Shown here: positions 11,095 to 21,829 of the stretch, in pieces
Position numbering within the stretch: the first letter of the stretch is position 1
Layout: each line of letters starts with the position of its first letter
NCBI RefSeq assembly: GCF_033118175.1
Contig: NC_083703.1
Coordinates: 80,468,501-80,532,500, forward strand
Direction of reading: 5' to 3'
Source: Dama dama
Taxonomy: Eukaryota > Chordata > Mammalia > Artiodactyla > Cervidae
DNA length: 64,000 bases
Notes under the pieces: model-generated
Told to the model about the DNA's origin: nothing
The model's database searches: none
Seen by the model: the letters and a program-made list of their open reading frames with translations, nothing else
Translations under genes and position numbers: made by a program

Positions 11095-11685
11095 AAATAA
11101 ATAAATGTGTGAATCCAAATGGAATCACAGGCCAGTGTTGCTTGGGAAAGGCTGGCCTGAAGCTGAGCCAAAGTGGGCTTCCGAATCCCTCCCCCCCCCA
11201 CCACCACCACATGCTTCTGGGTAATATTTAAAACAGAAAAGGACACGCGTGGATGAGCATGAGATGAAACAGTGGGGCAATGGCCTTGAACTCACGGAGC
11301 CTGTGCGGGGAATGTTGCGGGGAACGGAGACCTCTCCCCAGGGGGGATGACAGATCCTTCCCCATCCTTCCCTATCCTCCGAGAGAGCGGAAGGGCCTTT
11401 TCCTAGGCAGAGGTGGCCGCCTGGAGAAAGGTGGACGATCCACTCTTCACGTGTGCGCTGACTCAGGAACAAGGCTGGGGCGTAGCGCTAAGTATAAGAG
11501 AAGCAAGTTTATAGGACATAGCCACAGTCTCCGTCAGACTGTGTGTGTGTGTGTGTTCACACCAAAACTCTTAGCAGCGGTTACTTCCGGGACAACAAAA
11601 GGGTGTGTGAAATTGACTTTCTGTTTTAAATATGTCTGCACTGTTTGCATTTTTTATAAGAAATATTTCTTTGGTAATTAAAGAA
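11095..11685. other. Single-copy stretch with short simple repeats
   Basis: A C-rich run followed by 'caccaccaccac' lies near 11,190-11,210 and a short (GT)n near 11,540-11,556. The 133-codon frame at 11280-11681 has no domain I recognise and overlaps an antisense frame. Confidence 0.45.
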
Positions 11686-11696
11686 AGGGCTTACCC

Positions 11697-11890
11697 CTGC
11701 AGCTCAGCAGGAAAGAATCCGCCTGCAATGCAGGAGACGTAGGTGTGATCCCTGGGTGGGGAAGATCCCCTGGAGAAGGGAATGGCCACCCGCTCCAGGA
11801 TTCTTGCCTGGAGAGCCCATGGAGAGAAGCCTGGCGGGCTACAGTCCATGGGGTCGCAAGAGTAGGACACGATTGAAGTGACTGAGCACG
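11697..11890 (+). mobile_element. Bov-tA SINE with target duplication
   Basis: Head 'gggcttacccctgcagctca' is followed by 'cctgcaatgcaggagacg' and the body. It is flanked by 'aattaaagaaa' (11686-11696) and 'aattaaggaaa' (11892-11902), an 11-bp target-site duplication with one mismatch. Confidence 0.95.
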
Positions 11891-11902
11891 CAATTAAGGA
11901 AA

Positions 11903-12009
11903 ACGAGAGAAAGATAGAAAGGAAGACAAAAGAGAAAAGGAGAAAACAAACATAATTACATTCCCACCGACTCCGTCTGGAAATAGGAGGAGCAGCAGCG
12001 GCTGCAGCA
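11903..12009. repeat. Purine-rich low-complexity tract
   Basis: The plus strand is mostly G and A around 11,896-11,950 ('gagagaaagatagaaagg'). Confidence 0.6.
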
Positions 12010-12215
12010 GGAGAATCAGTCGCTGCTATTTATTGAGTGATTTTCTCTGTGTGCCAGGCCCTCCCAAGCACATTACTTGAATTGAGTCGTTTCATTCTCA
12101 CAGTAACCTGGGACAGAGGGCTAATCATCTTGCCCTGTTTGCATATGAGGAACCAGGCCTTGAGAGTTTAAGTAACTTGCCTGAGGTCACGAAACAGTGA
12201 TCCGGGACCTCCATT
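12010..12215 (-). mobile_element. MIR SINE
   Basis: Reversed MIR order: 'ctatttattgagtgat', 'gtgtgccaggccct', 'catatgaggaaccaggc', 'aagtaacttgcctgaggtca'. Confidence 0.8.
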
Positions 12216-12631
12216 TAAAATCAAACCTCTCCGTTTACAATTAAACCTCTAATGATCGAAGGTAAAAACTCTTTTTTGTGTGAAACAAACAAAGCAAAAC
12301 AGAACTCTGTGACAGCCCCGACCCGGGGCCCCTGGCTGCATCTGGCAGAAGGAGCCTGCCTGCCCACTCCCCCATCCCACCCCCCAAACTCCTAGGGGCT
12401 GTAAAAATGTTTTAATTTCTCTTAAAATCAGAAGGAAACAAATGAACTTTTTAAGGTCAAAGAAAATGTTGTTGCTGTTGTTTTTTTTTTTCCACATCAG
12501 AAAAAAAGAAAAATTTTTAGAAAATAAAAATAAATTTTCATAAAAATTTATTAAAGTTTGCTTAAGGTAGGAAAATTTTAAGTGTGGAAACATTTAAAGT
12601 AATATCTAGAACAGGCTTGCTTTTCGCTTTT
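12216..12631. other. AT-rich stretch, no gene recognised
   Basis: A T-run with A-rich blocks occupies 12,470-12,560. The 114-codon antisense frame here is low complexity (K, N, F rich) and is not a gene. Confidence 0.5.
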
Positions 12632-12668
12632 CTTTTTTAGCTGGAGTATAGTTGATTTACAATGTTGT
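12632..12668 (-). mobile_element. L1 3' terminal stub
   Basis: 'ttagctggagtatagttgat' followed by 'ttacaatgttgtg' is the reversed 3' end of older artiodactyl L1. It stops where BovB begins. Confidence 0.6.
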
Positions 12669-12782
12669 GTTGTTGTTCAGCCTCTCCGTCGTGTCCGACG
12701 CTTTGTGACCCCAAGGCCGGCAGCACGCCAGGCTTCCCTGCCCTTCACCACCTCCCAGAGTTTGCTCAGACTCGTGTCAGTA
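12669..12782 (-). mobile_element. BovB LINE 3' end fragment
   Basis: Reversed BovB terminus: 'gttgttcagcctctccgtcg', 'cagcacgccaggcttccct', 'gtttgctcagactcgtgtc'. Confidence 0.85.
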
Positions 12783-13171
12783 TTGATATTATTATGGGGG
12801 GAAGAGTCCCTGAAAGCAAATGTGCTGAGGGCTCCCCAAAAGTCTGCAACCAGCCTGCCCCCATGTGTACCACCCACCTACGTGTAAACCGCATGAAAGG
12901 CACATCAGTCAGCAAATTCAGAGTCATCCCGAGCTCTCCCCGTGGTCAGAAAACGCCTGTTTGCCGAGGACTGGGTGCCCACAGAGAGCCGCCCCATCCA
13001 CTCCTCCTGGAACCCCCAACTCAGAGCCGAGAAAGAGATCGAGCTGCAATGATTTAAAGTGTTACATAAGCAGTGACAAGATGCTGGCAGACACGCGAGC
13101 TTCTTTTTTAGCAGAAAAAATGTGTGGAGAAATCTGATTCTTATCGTCTGATTTCTTTATTTTTTTAAAGT
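12783..13171. other. Single-copy stretch, no gene recognised
   Basis: Overlapping plus-strand frames (131 and 90 codons) run through here and into the BovB. Neither shows a domain. Confidence 0.45.
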
Positions 13172-13790
13172 GCCAATGACCTGTCTTTTTATTTATTTAT
13201 TTTTAAACTTTTCATGTTGTGCTGGAGCATAGCTGATGACCAAGGTTGTGAGAGTTCCAGGTGAGCGGCGAAGGGACTCGACGGTATGTCCATCCGTCTC
13301 CCCCCAAGTTCCGCTCGCATCCAGGCTGCCACAGAGCACTGAACAGCGTTCTCTGTGCTCTCCCGTCAGACTTTGTTGGTTATCCATCTTAAAAATAGCA
13401 GTGTGAGCCTGCCGACCCCAGACTCCCTACCCCCATCCTTCCCGCTGGCAACCAGGAGTTCAGTCTCTAAGTCTGTGAGTCTGTTTCTATGTGAAATAAG
13501 TTCATTTGTATCACTTGTTTTTATAGTCCGCACATAAGGGATGTCATACGATCTATCTCCTTCTCTGTCCAGCCTTCTCAGCATGACAACCTCTAGGTCT
13601 ATCCATGTTGCTGCAAATGGCATTACTTCATCCTTTTTCATGGCTGAGTAATATTCCACTGTTTATACACGCACCTTCTTTATCCAGTCCTCTGCTGGTG
13701 GACATTTAGGTTGCTTCCACGTCTTGGCTGTTGTAAACAGCGCTGCAGTGAACACTGGGGTGCATGAATCCTTGTGGACCATGCTTTCTT
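13172..13790 (-). mobile_element. Older artiodactyl L1, 3' end
   Basis: A reversed poly-A ('tttttatttatttattttt') is followed by 3' UTR and the ORF2 C-terminus. 'tgtctgtttctatgtgaaat', 'catgttgctgcaaatggcat' and 'ggctgagtaatattccact' are diagnostic. The minus frame at 13366-13659 begins MEYYSAMKKDE, the degenerate L1 ORF2 end. It is 5'-truncated and more diverged than the L1 copies at 18.3 and 42 kb. Confidence 0.88.
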
Positions 13791-14030
13791 TAAATAATGA
13801 TAGTAGTTTAGGGTAGATTCCTGTTCATGCAAAGCTATATAGCGAAGGATATTAAGGGACCTCTTCTGGAAAACTCTGTCTTGCCATTCTTCACCAGAAC
13901 ACAGGATAACTTTCAAATAAAGGTATGACGGGCACTGATCAGTGAATTTTTAACTCCCTAACTCCCCAAGTAGAACTCTGAAGCATTAGTTCACATTTTG
14001 GGGGGAAATAATTTATATAATTGTCAGGAA

Positions 14031-14530
14031 TGTTTTCATTTCAAAGGACAGAAAGCCCAACTCAAATTGGCATCAACCGAGACTTCACTGGGTCTTTTAA
14101 CGGAGTGATATGGAGGTAAATTTGGTCCAATATGGCTGGATTCAGGAGTCAAATTGCCCTCCTCTCTGCTGGCTTCATTCTTAAAAAGTTCTCTCTTCTT
14201 GGAGGTGGTCTCCTTGGCTCAGAACCAGCAGGAAAGGAAAGGCTGCTTTGCAAAGATGCCAGTGAAATCCTTCAACTATTATTTGTCATATTTGGCTGAG
14301 AAGCCCATTTCTGGACCACTCCCTGTGGGCAGGAGAATGGCATACTCTGAAGTTCAGGCAGATGTGGGTCACGTGCCCCTCAGGTGGCCAGGGGTGGGTT
14401 AACTTTCTCCGAGTCACAGAACAGAAAGCAGGAGTGGAGTGGGTTCTCCGCCACAGGAAAATCCAAACCGAGGTGTTGTCAGTCAAAGCAAGAGCAGAGG
14501 ACAATGGGAAAAGCGAGAAAGGTGACTAGT
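14031..14530. repeat. Ancient interspersed repeat remnant, family unassigned
   Basis: 'tatggctggattcagg', 'ctgctggcttcattctta' and 'gggtcacgtgcccctcaggt' belong to an old mammal-wide repeat that I recognise by phrase but cannot name securely. The preceding 13,791-14,030 shows nothing. Confidence 0.45.
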
Positions 14531-15330
14531 GCAGTATGTAATTGGTAGGAAGGAGCACAAAACTTCAGCTTCCATTTAGCTATAGGGCTTTGCAGCATCT
14601 GGCAAACAGCCCAAAAAGCAAAAGAAAAACTTTTAAAATACATTTTTGAATGGCTACACATTTAGCCAGCAGAGAATACTGGCTGAAGGTTTGTCATCAT
14701 TTCCTTGCCCATGCCTTGAAAATGTATGCAGAATTCTATCTCTTGGCTCTCTCTGAAGAAACATGACAATTGGGAGTCTGGATCAGTCCTTGAAGAAAGC
14801 TGGTCGCTGAATTCCTTCTGTTGCTGCACCTGGATGCGTGGTAACAACCAGAGCAAATAGGGGCACCCAGCACTCTTCACTGCCTGAACTGAGCTGACTG
14901 CATCGCTGATGCAATCCACAGCAAAAGTGCTTAAATTTTAATTAACCAGTCAATGAGAAAAACCGGGCCATACACCATGAGTAAAAACATGGTACTAGGC
15001 TTCACACACACACAGATAAATTTGATAGAGAGATATTTCCTATAGCCTTCATTTCTTTAGAAAGCCACCAGATTTGGGATACCACTAAGAATTTAATCAA
15101 CTAACTAATTGGACTTTTTTGCAATTTCATGCCAATGAATGCTGCTAACCTCAGTGATTGCACTTCACACTTGAGATCTGAAAAGTACCTAGGATAAAGC
15201 GTGTCAGAGCAAAACTGCTGTTATTTTGACATCTAAAGGGAAATATTATGTATCCTAAGAGTGAGTCCAGCCTGGCTTTATAATATCCTGCGGTCCCCTT
15301 GTCTGAAAGGATGATTTAACTCAACAAGGA
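14531..15330. other. Single-copy stretch, no gene recognised
   Basis: Short frames on the minus strand have no domain. A short CA run lies at about 15,004-15,013. Confidence 0.45.
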
Positions 15331-16165
15331 TTTCCTGAATGCCTATTATGGGTAGGACGTTGTGCTAAGTTGGACACTAGCAAAAGCTGGTGCAGAGGGG
15401 GTTGTAGGCACAGATCAGGCATGAGTCTTGGCCTCACATTGCTTCCAATCTAGTATGAGGACCCGAAACTTACGGTAATGTGCAGTGCCAAGTAAAATAC
15501 GGCAAGGAGCCCAAATCGTGAAATGATTCACACTGATGTCATTAAATGCTCATTTCAATATGCATGCTATGTGACAGGCTTGGTCCAGGGTACTGAGAAA
15601 ATAACAAAGAATAAAACACACAGGATCCCTACTCTCATGGAGTTAATATTCTAGTGGAGGGAAGCAGACAACAGACAATTAATTAAATTATGAACTATGT
15701 CAAATTATTAAATGCTGTGCAAGAAAAAGAAGCAGAGTCAGGGCATCATTGGGGGTGAAGGAGAGTACACTGTCATGAAGAATATTCAGGGAAGGTCTTT
15801 TTTTATTTTTTAAATTATTAAAGTATGATAACACATGTATGGGAGACTTGGAAAATATAGAACAAAGTTACATATAGTTCTAGTCTATATTACAACTAGT
15901 TTTTTTAGAGTACATAAATTAAAATTTTTAGTTGGAGTTTCAATATCAAACTCTCAAAAATTAATAGAATGAATAGACAGAAAAGTATTAATAGAAGGAT
16001 ATAGTAGACCTGAAAAGCACTCTGAGACAATTCAACATAATTAAGATTTATATAATTTTCACACAACAGTAGGATATAACCTCTATTCAAATTCTCAGGG
16101 AAGGTCTCTTTAAACAGCTAGCATCTGAGCAGAGAAAAGAGTGAATCAGGAAAAATGTGTAAAGT
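15331..16165 (+). repeat. L2-like ancient repeat, interrupted by an L1
   Basis: 'tgctatgtgacaggcttgg', 'ccctactctcatggagttaa', 'attctagtggaggga' and 'tcagggaaggtctc' then 'catctgagcagag' follow the order of a common old mammalian LINE-type repeat (L2-like; family tentative). The L1 at 15,799-16,094 splits it. Related sequence is at 35,445-35,620, 36,945-37,800 and 58,088-58,570. Confidence 0.55.
15799..16094. mobile_element. Old L1 insertion with apparent internal inversion
   Basis: A T-rich run at the left (reversed poly-A) and a forward L1 ORF2 segment at about 15,905-16,085 ('cagaaaagtattaatagaag', 'gacaattcaacataattaag') suggest a minus-strand insertion with an inverted 5' part. A 13-bp direct repeat 'tcagggaaggtct' flanks it (15786-15798 and 16095-16107), confirming one insertion event. 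Confidence 0.7.
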
Positions 16166-17147
16166 GATTTCAAATCCCACTCTCCTCCTATTTCACCCCA
16201 TCCCACCCCCGTGATTAGTAAACACTCAATAAATGCTCTTGTTATTGTTATCATTAATATAATAAGGAGCCCTGAATCTGAGATGAGAGTAGAACTGCAA
16301 TTAGCTTGATTGTAGAAGCTTGTGAAGGAAGGATGTGGCCTTTGAACGAGAAAGGGGGGATGAGAAGTCTCCGTGGACACCCTCCATGGACCAGGAGACA
16401 CTCAGGGGCAGACCCGTGGGTGTCCGTCCCCCGCATAAGTATGCTCCTTGCTCGGTGCTTTGTTTGAGCTTAGCTTATCACAGCCTGCACTGGGGGCCAC
16501 GGTGAACAAAATGATAACATCTAACAGCACGGAAGCCACCCGGCAAACGTTCGTCTGGGCTGTTCCCCCGGAGCCCGCCCACCTCAGCCCTGACTGCAGT
16601 ACCAGCGTGCAGCTCTGCAGCCCATTGTGCTAGCTCGGGGACCAAAATAGCAGCGTTTTGGATCATTATAGGCCATACTGAAGGCGCTCTCGCCACACCC
16701 CTCCACTGGTTAAACCATTCCAGGGTGTCTTGTTGCCGTTTTAATCCTCATTTCCTGGTACACAAGGGAGGTCCAGCAGCTTTTATTAGATGTGTATGCC
16801 TGCTTCCCAGAACTACCCTGGCTCCGGTCTGCGACCAGATTCCCATCATGGGGGCATTCTGGGAAGTTTCTCTTGAGTTTTTCCTGAGGAGGGGAGAAGT
16901 GGGGGGAATTTAAGAAAATGTGAGACTATGGTGTCATGGAGGTGGGAAGAAGGGGCCATAAGCGGGCCTAGACCTAAGAGCCTCTCTCTGCCCTGGGGTT
17001 GAGCACCTCCCTGCATCGGGGGCTGGACCCCCTCAGTCCCTGCTCCTTCCCAGGATGAGATGCCCGTCTCTGAGGCCTGGTTCTTTGTCTCCCAGGATTC
17101 TTCTTTTCAGGCAAGGCCTGCTTCACCAGTCAGCTTCCCAGAGCTGG
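16166..17147. other. Single-copy stretch, no gene recognised
   Basis: Frames of 60-104 codons on both strands show no domain. No recent repeat is seen. Confidence 0.45.
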
Positions 17148-17286
17148 TGTTTAGGCGTTCAGTCGTATCCAACTCTGCGCGACCCCGTGGACTGTAGCCC
17201 ACTAGACTCTTCTGTCCATGGGATTCTCCAGGCAAGAATCCTGGAGTGGGTTGCCATTCCCTCCTCCAGGGGATCTTCCTGACCGC
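17148..17286 (-). mobile_element. Bov-tA SINE, partial
   Basis: It starts 'ggtgtttaggcgttcagtcg' and is cut off after 'ggggatcttcctgaccgc', so most of the tRNA-like head is missing. Confidence 0.9.
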
Positions 17287-18296
17287 TGACTGCTAAGCCC
17301 TTCAATTTCTGATGAGGGAACCAGCCTAGGTCATGGAGGCTGGGACCAGGAGTATAAATGGGGTGGAGGGTGGGAAGAGGGATTCCTGGCAAGGAAGAGA
17401 AGGTGCAGAAGTAGAAGGAAAAGGAGGCCAGGGCCAGGTTACAGAAGGCCATGATTCTTCGCTAGAAAATGTCATTTGCTGCCAGGTTCAATCAGGACAA
17501 TAAATGGTTCTCTAGCCCAGGTGTGACCCCACCAGCTCTTACTGGCCATCAGCATTTTCCTGGTGTCAACCTCATCCCAGAAAATGCTGTTAAAAGCAGC
17601 TCACACCGCGCTCATCCCTCCCGTGTGCGGTTTACACCTCGGAAAGGCGCGTGAGTTCCCCACGTGTCACTCCCAGATTCGTCACCCGCAGGAGACAGCT
17701 CAGACGTGTTGGGCCGCTTTCATCTCTCCCCGTAAATCAGTCCTCTCTCCCCTTAATCATTCGGCTTGCTCTCCTCTGAACTTGCTCCAATTTGTCTACA
17801 TCTTGCTGGGACCAACTTGTCTTAAGAGTGAACACGCCGTTCACACGCGGCAAGCGCTCCTCCACAGACTCCCTCCGCCGCCCAGGGAAACCTCTGCAGG
17901 ACCCTGGCGGTGAGCAGGGTTGACGATGGCCCGTCTCCAGTTTCCAAAGGGGCCATTTCTCTCTGCGGCAGAGCAGACCGATCGTTATTTTTAGCGTCCT
18001 GATGGTTCAGGCTGCGGCATCCGAAAGGTTGTGGTCGCATCACGTATTCCAGGAAGTCACATGGCTGGTGAGGTTCGGGCACTTTGATGGAGGAGCAGTT
18101 GCCCCCAGCCCCGAGCCCTCGGTAAAGGGGTGTCCTCCCCGGTCCTGGAAGACAGGGCGAGACCCCGCCCAGAGCCCCACCTGTCTGAGCCACGGCCCAG
18201 GCGCAGCCTTCGCACCAGCGCCCTCTGCTGCCAGGTGCCCAGGGGCGCTCCGGACACGAACGGTCCCCACCGCACCCGACCAAGCCAATGACGTGT
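17287..18296. other. Single-copy stretch, GC-rich at the right
   Basis: From about 17,830 to 18,290 the sequence is GC-rich with scattered CpG. Frames of 82-153 codons are stacked on both strands in all phases, as expected from GC content alone. It contains the CTCF-like site at 18,215-18,232. Confidence 0.45.
18215..18232 (-). promoter_or_regulatory. Candidate CTCF binding site
   Basis: The minus strand reads 'ggcagcagagggcgctgg'. Against the CTCF core CCASYAGRKGGCRS it matches 13 of 14 positions by my alignment (first C is G). Whether it is bound is unknown. Confidence 0.55.
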
Positions 18297-19493
18297 TACC
18301 CTTCCCATTTTATTATTTTTTTCCCATTTATTTTTATTAGTTGGAGGCTAATTACTTTACAATATTGTAGTGGTTTTTGCCATACATTGACATGAATCAG
18401 CCATGGATTTACATGTGTTCCCCATCCCGATCCCCCCTCCCCCCTCCCTCCCCATCCCATCCCTCTGGGTCATCCCAGTGCACCAGCCCCGAGCACTTGT
18501 CTCATGCATCCAACCTGGACTGGCGATCTGTTTCACACTTGATAATATACATGTTTCGATGCTGTTCTCTCAGATCATCCCACCCTCGCCTTCTCCCACA
18601 GAATCCAAAAGTCTGTTCTATACATCTGTGTCTCTTTTTCTGTTTTGCATATAGGGTTATCGTTATCATCTTTCTAAATTCCATATATGCGTTAGTATAC
18701 TGTATTGGTGTTTATCTTTCTGGCTTACTTCACTCTGTATAATGGGCTCCAGTTTCATCCGTCTCATTAGAACTGATTCAAATGAATTCTTTTTAATGGC
18801 TGAGTAATATTCCATGGTGTATATGTACCACAGCTTCCTTATCCATTCGTCTGCTGATGGGCATCTAGGTTGCTTCCATGTCCTGGCTATTATAAACAGT
18901 GCTGCGATGAACATTGGGGTGCACGTGTCTCATTCAGATCTGGTTTCCTCGGTGTGTATGCCCAGAAATGGGATTGCTGGGTCATATGGAAGTTCTATTT
19001 CCAGTTTTTTAAGGAATCTCCACACTGTTCTCCATAGAGGCCGTACTAGTTTGCATTCCCACCAACAGTGTAAGAGGATTCCCTTTTCTCCACACCCTCT
19101 CCAGCATGTATTGCTTGTAGACTTTTGGATAGCAGCCATCCTGACTGGCATGTAATGGTACCTCACTGTGGTTTTGATTTGCATTTCTCTGATAATGAGT
19201 GATGTTGAACATCTATATTGGAAATAAAAGCAAAAATAAACAAATGGGACCTAATGAAACTTAAAAGCTTTTGCACAACAAAGGAAACTATAAGCAAGGT
19301 GAAAAGACAGCCTTCAGAATGGGAGAAAATAATAGCAAACGAAGCAACAGACAAAGGATTAATCTCAAAAATATACAAGCAACTCCTGCAGCTCAATTCT
19401 AGAAAACTAAATGACCCAATTAAAAAATGGGCCAAAGAACTAAACAGACACTTCTCCAAAGAAGACATACAGATGGCTACCCTTCCCATTTTA
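18297..19493 (-). mobile_element. Young L1 3' end with inverted 5' segment (twin priming)
   Basis: The left part (about 18313-19214) is the minus-strand 3' UTR and ORF2 C-terminus. It includes MEYYSAIKKN and the HCWWECK zinc-knuckle-like region, closely matching the L1 at 42 kb. The right part (about 19216-19477) is the next upstream ORF2 segment, in plus orientation (KINKWDLMKLKSFCTTKETI). About 15 bp of L1 are missing between the segments. The 16-bp 'tacccttcccatttta' flanks both sides (18297-18312 and 19478-19493), so this is one insertion. Frames on each arm are fragments, not genes. Confidence 0.95.
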
Positions 19494-19560
19494 AAGACTG
19501 GAGAACTGAGTGCCAGAGAAGCGAATACGTGGCTCACAGAAAGAACTACAGTAATCAGGA
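19480..19560 (-). mobile_element. MIR fragment at the L1 target
   Basis: 'cccattttaaagactggaga' and 'actgagtgccagagaagcg' resemble the reversed MIR 'acagatgaggaaactgag' region. The L1 appears to have inserted at this MIR edge. Confidence 0.45.
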
Positions 19561-20978
19561 TAGCACTCTGAAGGGACGTGAGCATCACGCCTGAATTTGC
19601 CAGGGCCCCGGGACTGCAATTATGAATGGCAGACAGGTAATTATGAATGGCAGGGGGAGCAGAGAGCTGGAGTAACATAGGGGTGCATGGGGGCCTTGGC
19701 TGACCCCTCCTGCTCAGTTTGGAGCGGGGAGCAGAGGTCCAGCTCTGCCCAGCAACCATGCAGGGCGGGTATTGTCAGAACTTCTGTGTTCAGGAGACAG
19801 ACCAATTTACACTTAGGCACATGAGTTTTTTCTAATTTCAAAACAAATTGTGGGTCAAGTGCAGCAGGTTTGAGGGCTAGATGTCAGGCCCACCTCCCAC
19901 AACTTATAAGCCCTGATTTCCACAGAACTCTCATCTGTTGTCTGTCAGAGAGCCCTGAGATACCGCTGCTGGCTCTGTCCTCTCTTGGCCGAGAGACCCC
20001 TGGGATGGAGGGAAGTTTGCAAATCTAATAAACGTTGGAAAGACAATTCAGATGCAGAATCACAGTTTCTCTCCCCTCAATGGCACAGCCTTATTTTCAC
20101 TTTGGGAGAAACCTGTCCTTCTTAAGAATCAGAAAGCTGAGGCTCAGCTGAGGGCTGGGCTAATGGCTGAGTGCAGGAGCTCAGCTGTCTCAGTCTGGTT
20201 CTTTCAAGGCACGGCCCTGTCTCTTCTTCAGCCCTCAGCTGGTTTCCTAAAGACTCTGTCTGTAGGCTGAAGGCCTCCGACTTATCATTGGAATACATGC
20301 TTTGAGTAGCTTTCAAATTACAGAGTCGTGTGTGTGCTCAGCCATCTACGAGGTCTCACCTGGCACCTACTACAATTCAAACTGAGAAATGGGAAACACT
20401 GAGATGCATGAAGCAAGATCAGACTTTAAAATAGCTGGCAAGGGGGAACCTGAATTTGGCCAGCAGACTTATTTTGTTTGGCCCCCACAAAATGATACAC
20501 ATTAATAACAATAGTGTTAATAATAAGAAACACCATTGCCAACATTTAATGATCAAGAGATCCTACATAAAAGTCTAAATTCCCACTTTTTTTTTTTTTG
20601 CAAAATCCAAAAATCTGTCACCTTGGTTCTTTATTGATGCCTGTTAGGATCATCTAGAGCTGCGTTGTGGCCACCCCCTTCCCATGGGGCAGCACTCAGC
20701 AAGACTTCCCAGTTCCCACCTATTTCTGTTGTCTCCCTGAGGCCAAATATCAGTAGCTATTTATCATTGTGATTTTTGTCATTCTTTTCATAAAGAAAAT
20801 GAGATGTCTCCCATAGCGATGTTTCTTAAAAGTGAGAAAACAGACTGAGAGAGCTTGCAAGAAAAATGAGTCTCTTTCTTTATGGAGGTGAAGAATATTC
20901 TAACATGTATATTAAATGATGCAGTGTTACTTTCTTGCTCCCTGTTCCACATTTGAATTTGCCAGCCTGTTTTAGAGA
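19561..20978. other. Single-copy stretch, no gene recognised
   Basis: A duplicated 'aattatgaatggcag' occurs at 19,618-19,655. The 198-codon minus frame at 19163-19759 is largely the reverse of the inverted L1 arm. The phrase 'ttattttgtttggcccccac' near 20,470 hints at an old DNA transposon, too weak to call. Confidence 0.45.
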
Positions 20979-21192
20979 CTACCTAATATAGCCTCAGCAG
21001 GTAAAATATCTGCCTGCAATACAGGAGATGCAAGAGATGGGGGTTTGACCCCTGGGCTGGGAAGATGCCCTGGAGGAGTAAATGGCAAACCACTCCAGTA
21101 TTCTTGCCTGGAGAATCCCATAGACAGAGGAGTCTGACAGGCTAAAGTCCATGGGGTTGGCAAAGAGTCAGACACGACTGAGCACGCGGCAC
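20979..21192 (+). mobile_element. Bov-tA SINE
   Basis: 'ctgcctgcaatacaggagat' and 'gggggtttgacccctgg' mark the head, followed by the canonical body and 'cagacacgactgagcacg' at the end. Confidence 0.93.
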
Positions 21193-21829
21193 CTGATACA
21201 GTCTAATGCAGGTTAGTCTAGTAGGCGGACCACGTAATGTAGCCTGAATCCCCGCCGTATGATGAATCAGCTGATGCATCGCAAGCCGGACCAGAATGAG
21301 AGCTGCAGCCTGTGGGGCCGCTGGCTCCTTGGCAAGTGGGCCCATTTTCAACAGGGAAACCCTGATGGTCAAAGGGGATCTGCTTTGTCCCTCCCTTCAG
21401 GGCCTTTTTTCTCAGGATTTTCGTAGAACGCCAATTTCTCCCTTCTCCATTGGCCCAAGACTGCCAGATAAACACAGAGTCTGTTTGAAATGCTGTGAAT
21501 TCCCCCATAAAACCTGGTGTCTTCACCCATCCATTTCAGTCCCTCCCTGTGGCTTTTTAAACACAAGAACAATCTTGAGCAGTTTAGCCAGTAACGAGAA
21601 ATAAAATTTGTGAAGCTTAAATCCCTAAAAGAGAAAGCGAGTGTTGCCGTTGCTTTTTCCTCCTGCAGTTACAGAGGGCTGAAAATGGGATGCTCATCCC
21701 TGTTTCTGCTTCGTTTTGTATTAGATTTGTAACTGAACCGTAATCAGCAAATGTAACTCCCTACTATACTGATCAGATAATTGTTCCTCATCCTTGAATT
21801 GACAAAGTTTGGGCTTTGCTATTGGCTGA
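21193..21829. other. Single-copy stretch, no gene recognised
   Basis: Overlapping opposed frames (102, 102, 76 and 67 codons) at 21142-21604 show no domain. Confidence 0.45.

Noticed and set aside
17822..18340. Stacked ORFs on both strands in GC-rich DNA, possible gene or CpG island promoter
   Set aside because: Frames overlap in many phases without domains, and CpG is present but not dense enough for me to call an island.
19163..19759. 198-codon minus-strand ORF
   Set aside because: Most of it is the antisense of the inverted L1 ORF2 arm; the remainder is single-copy chance frame.
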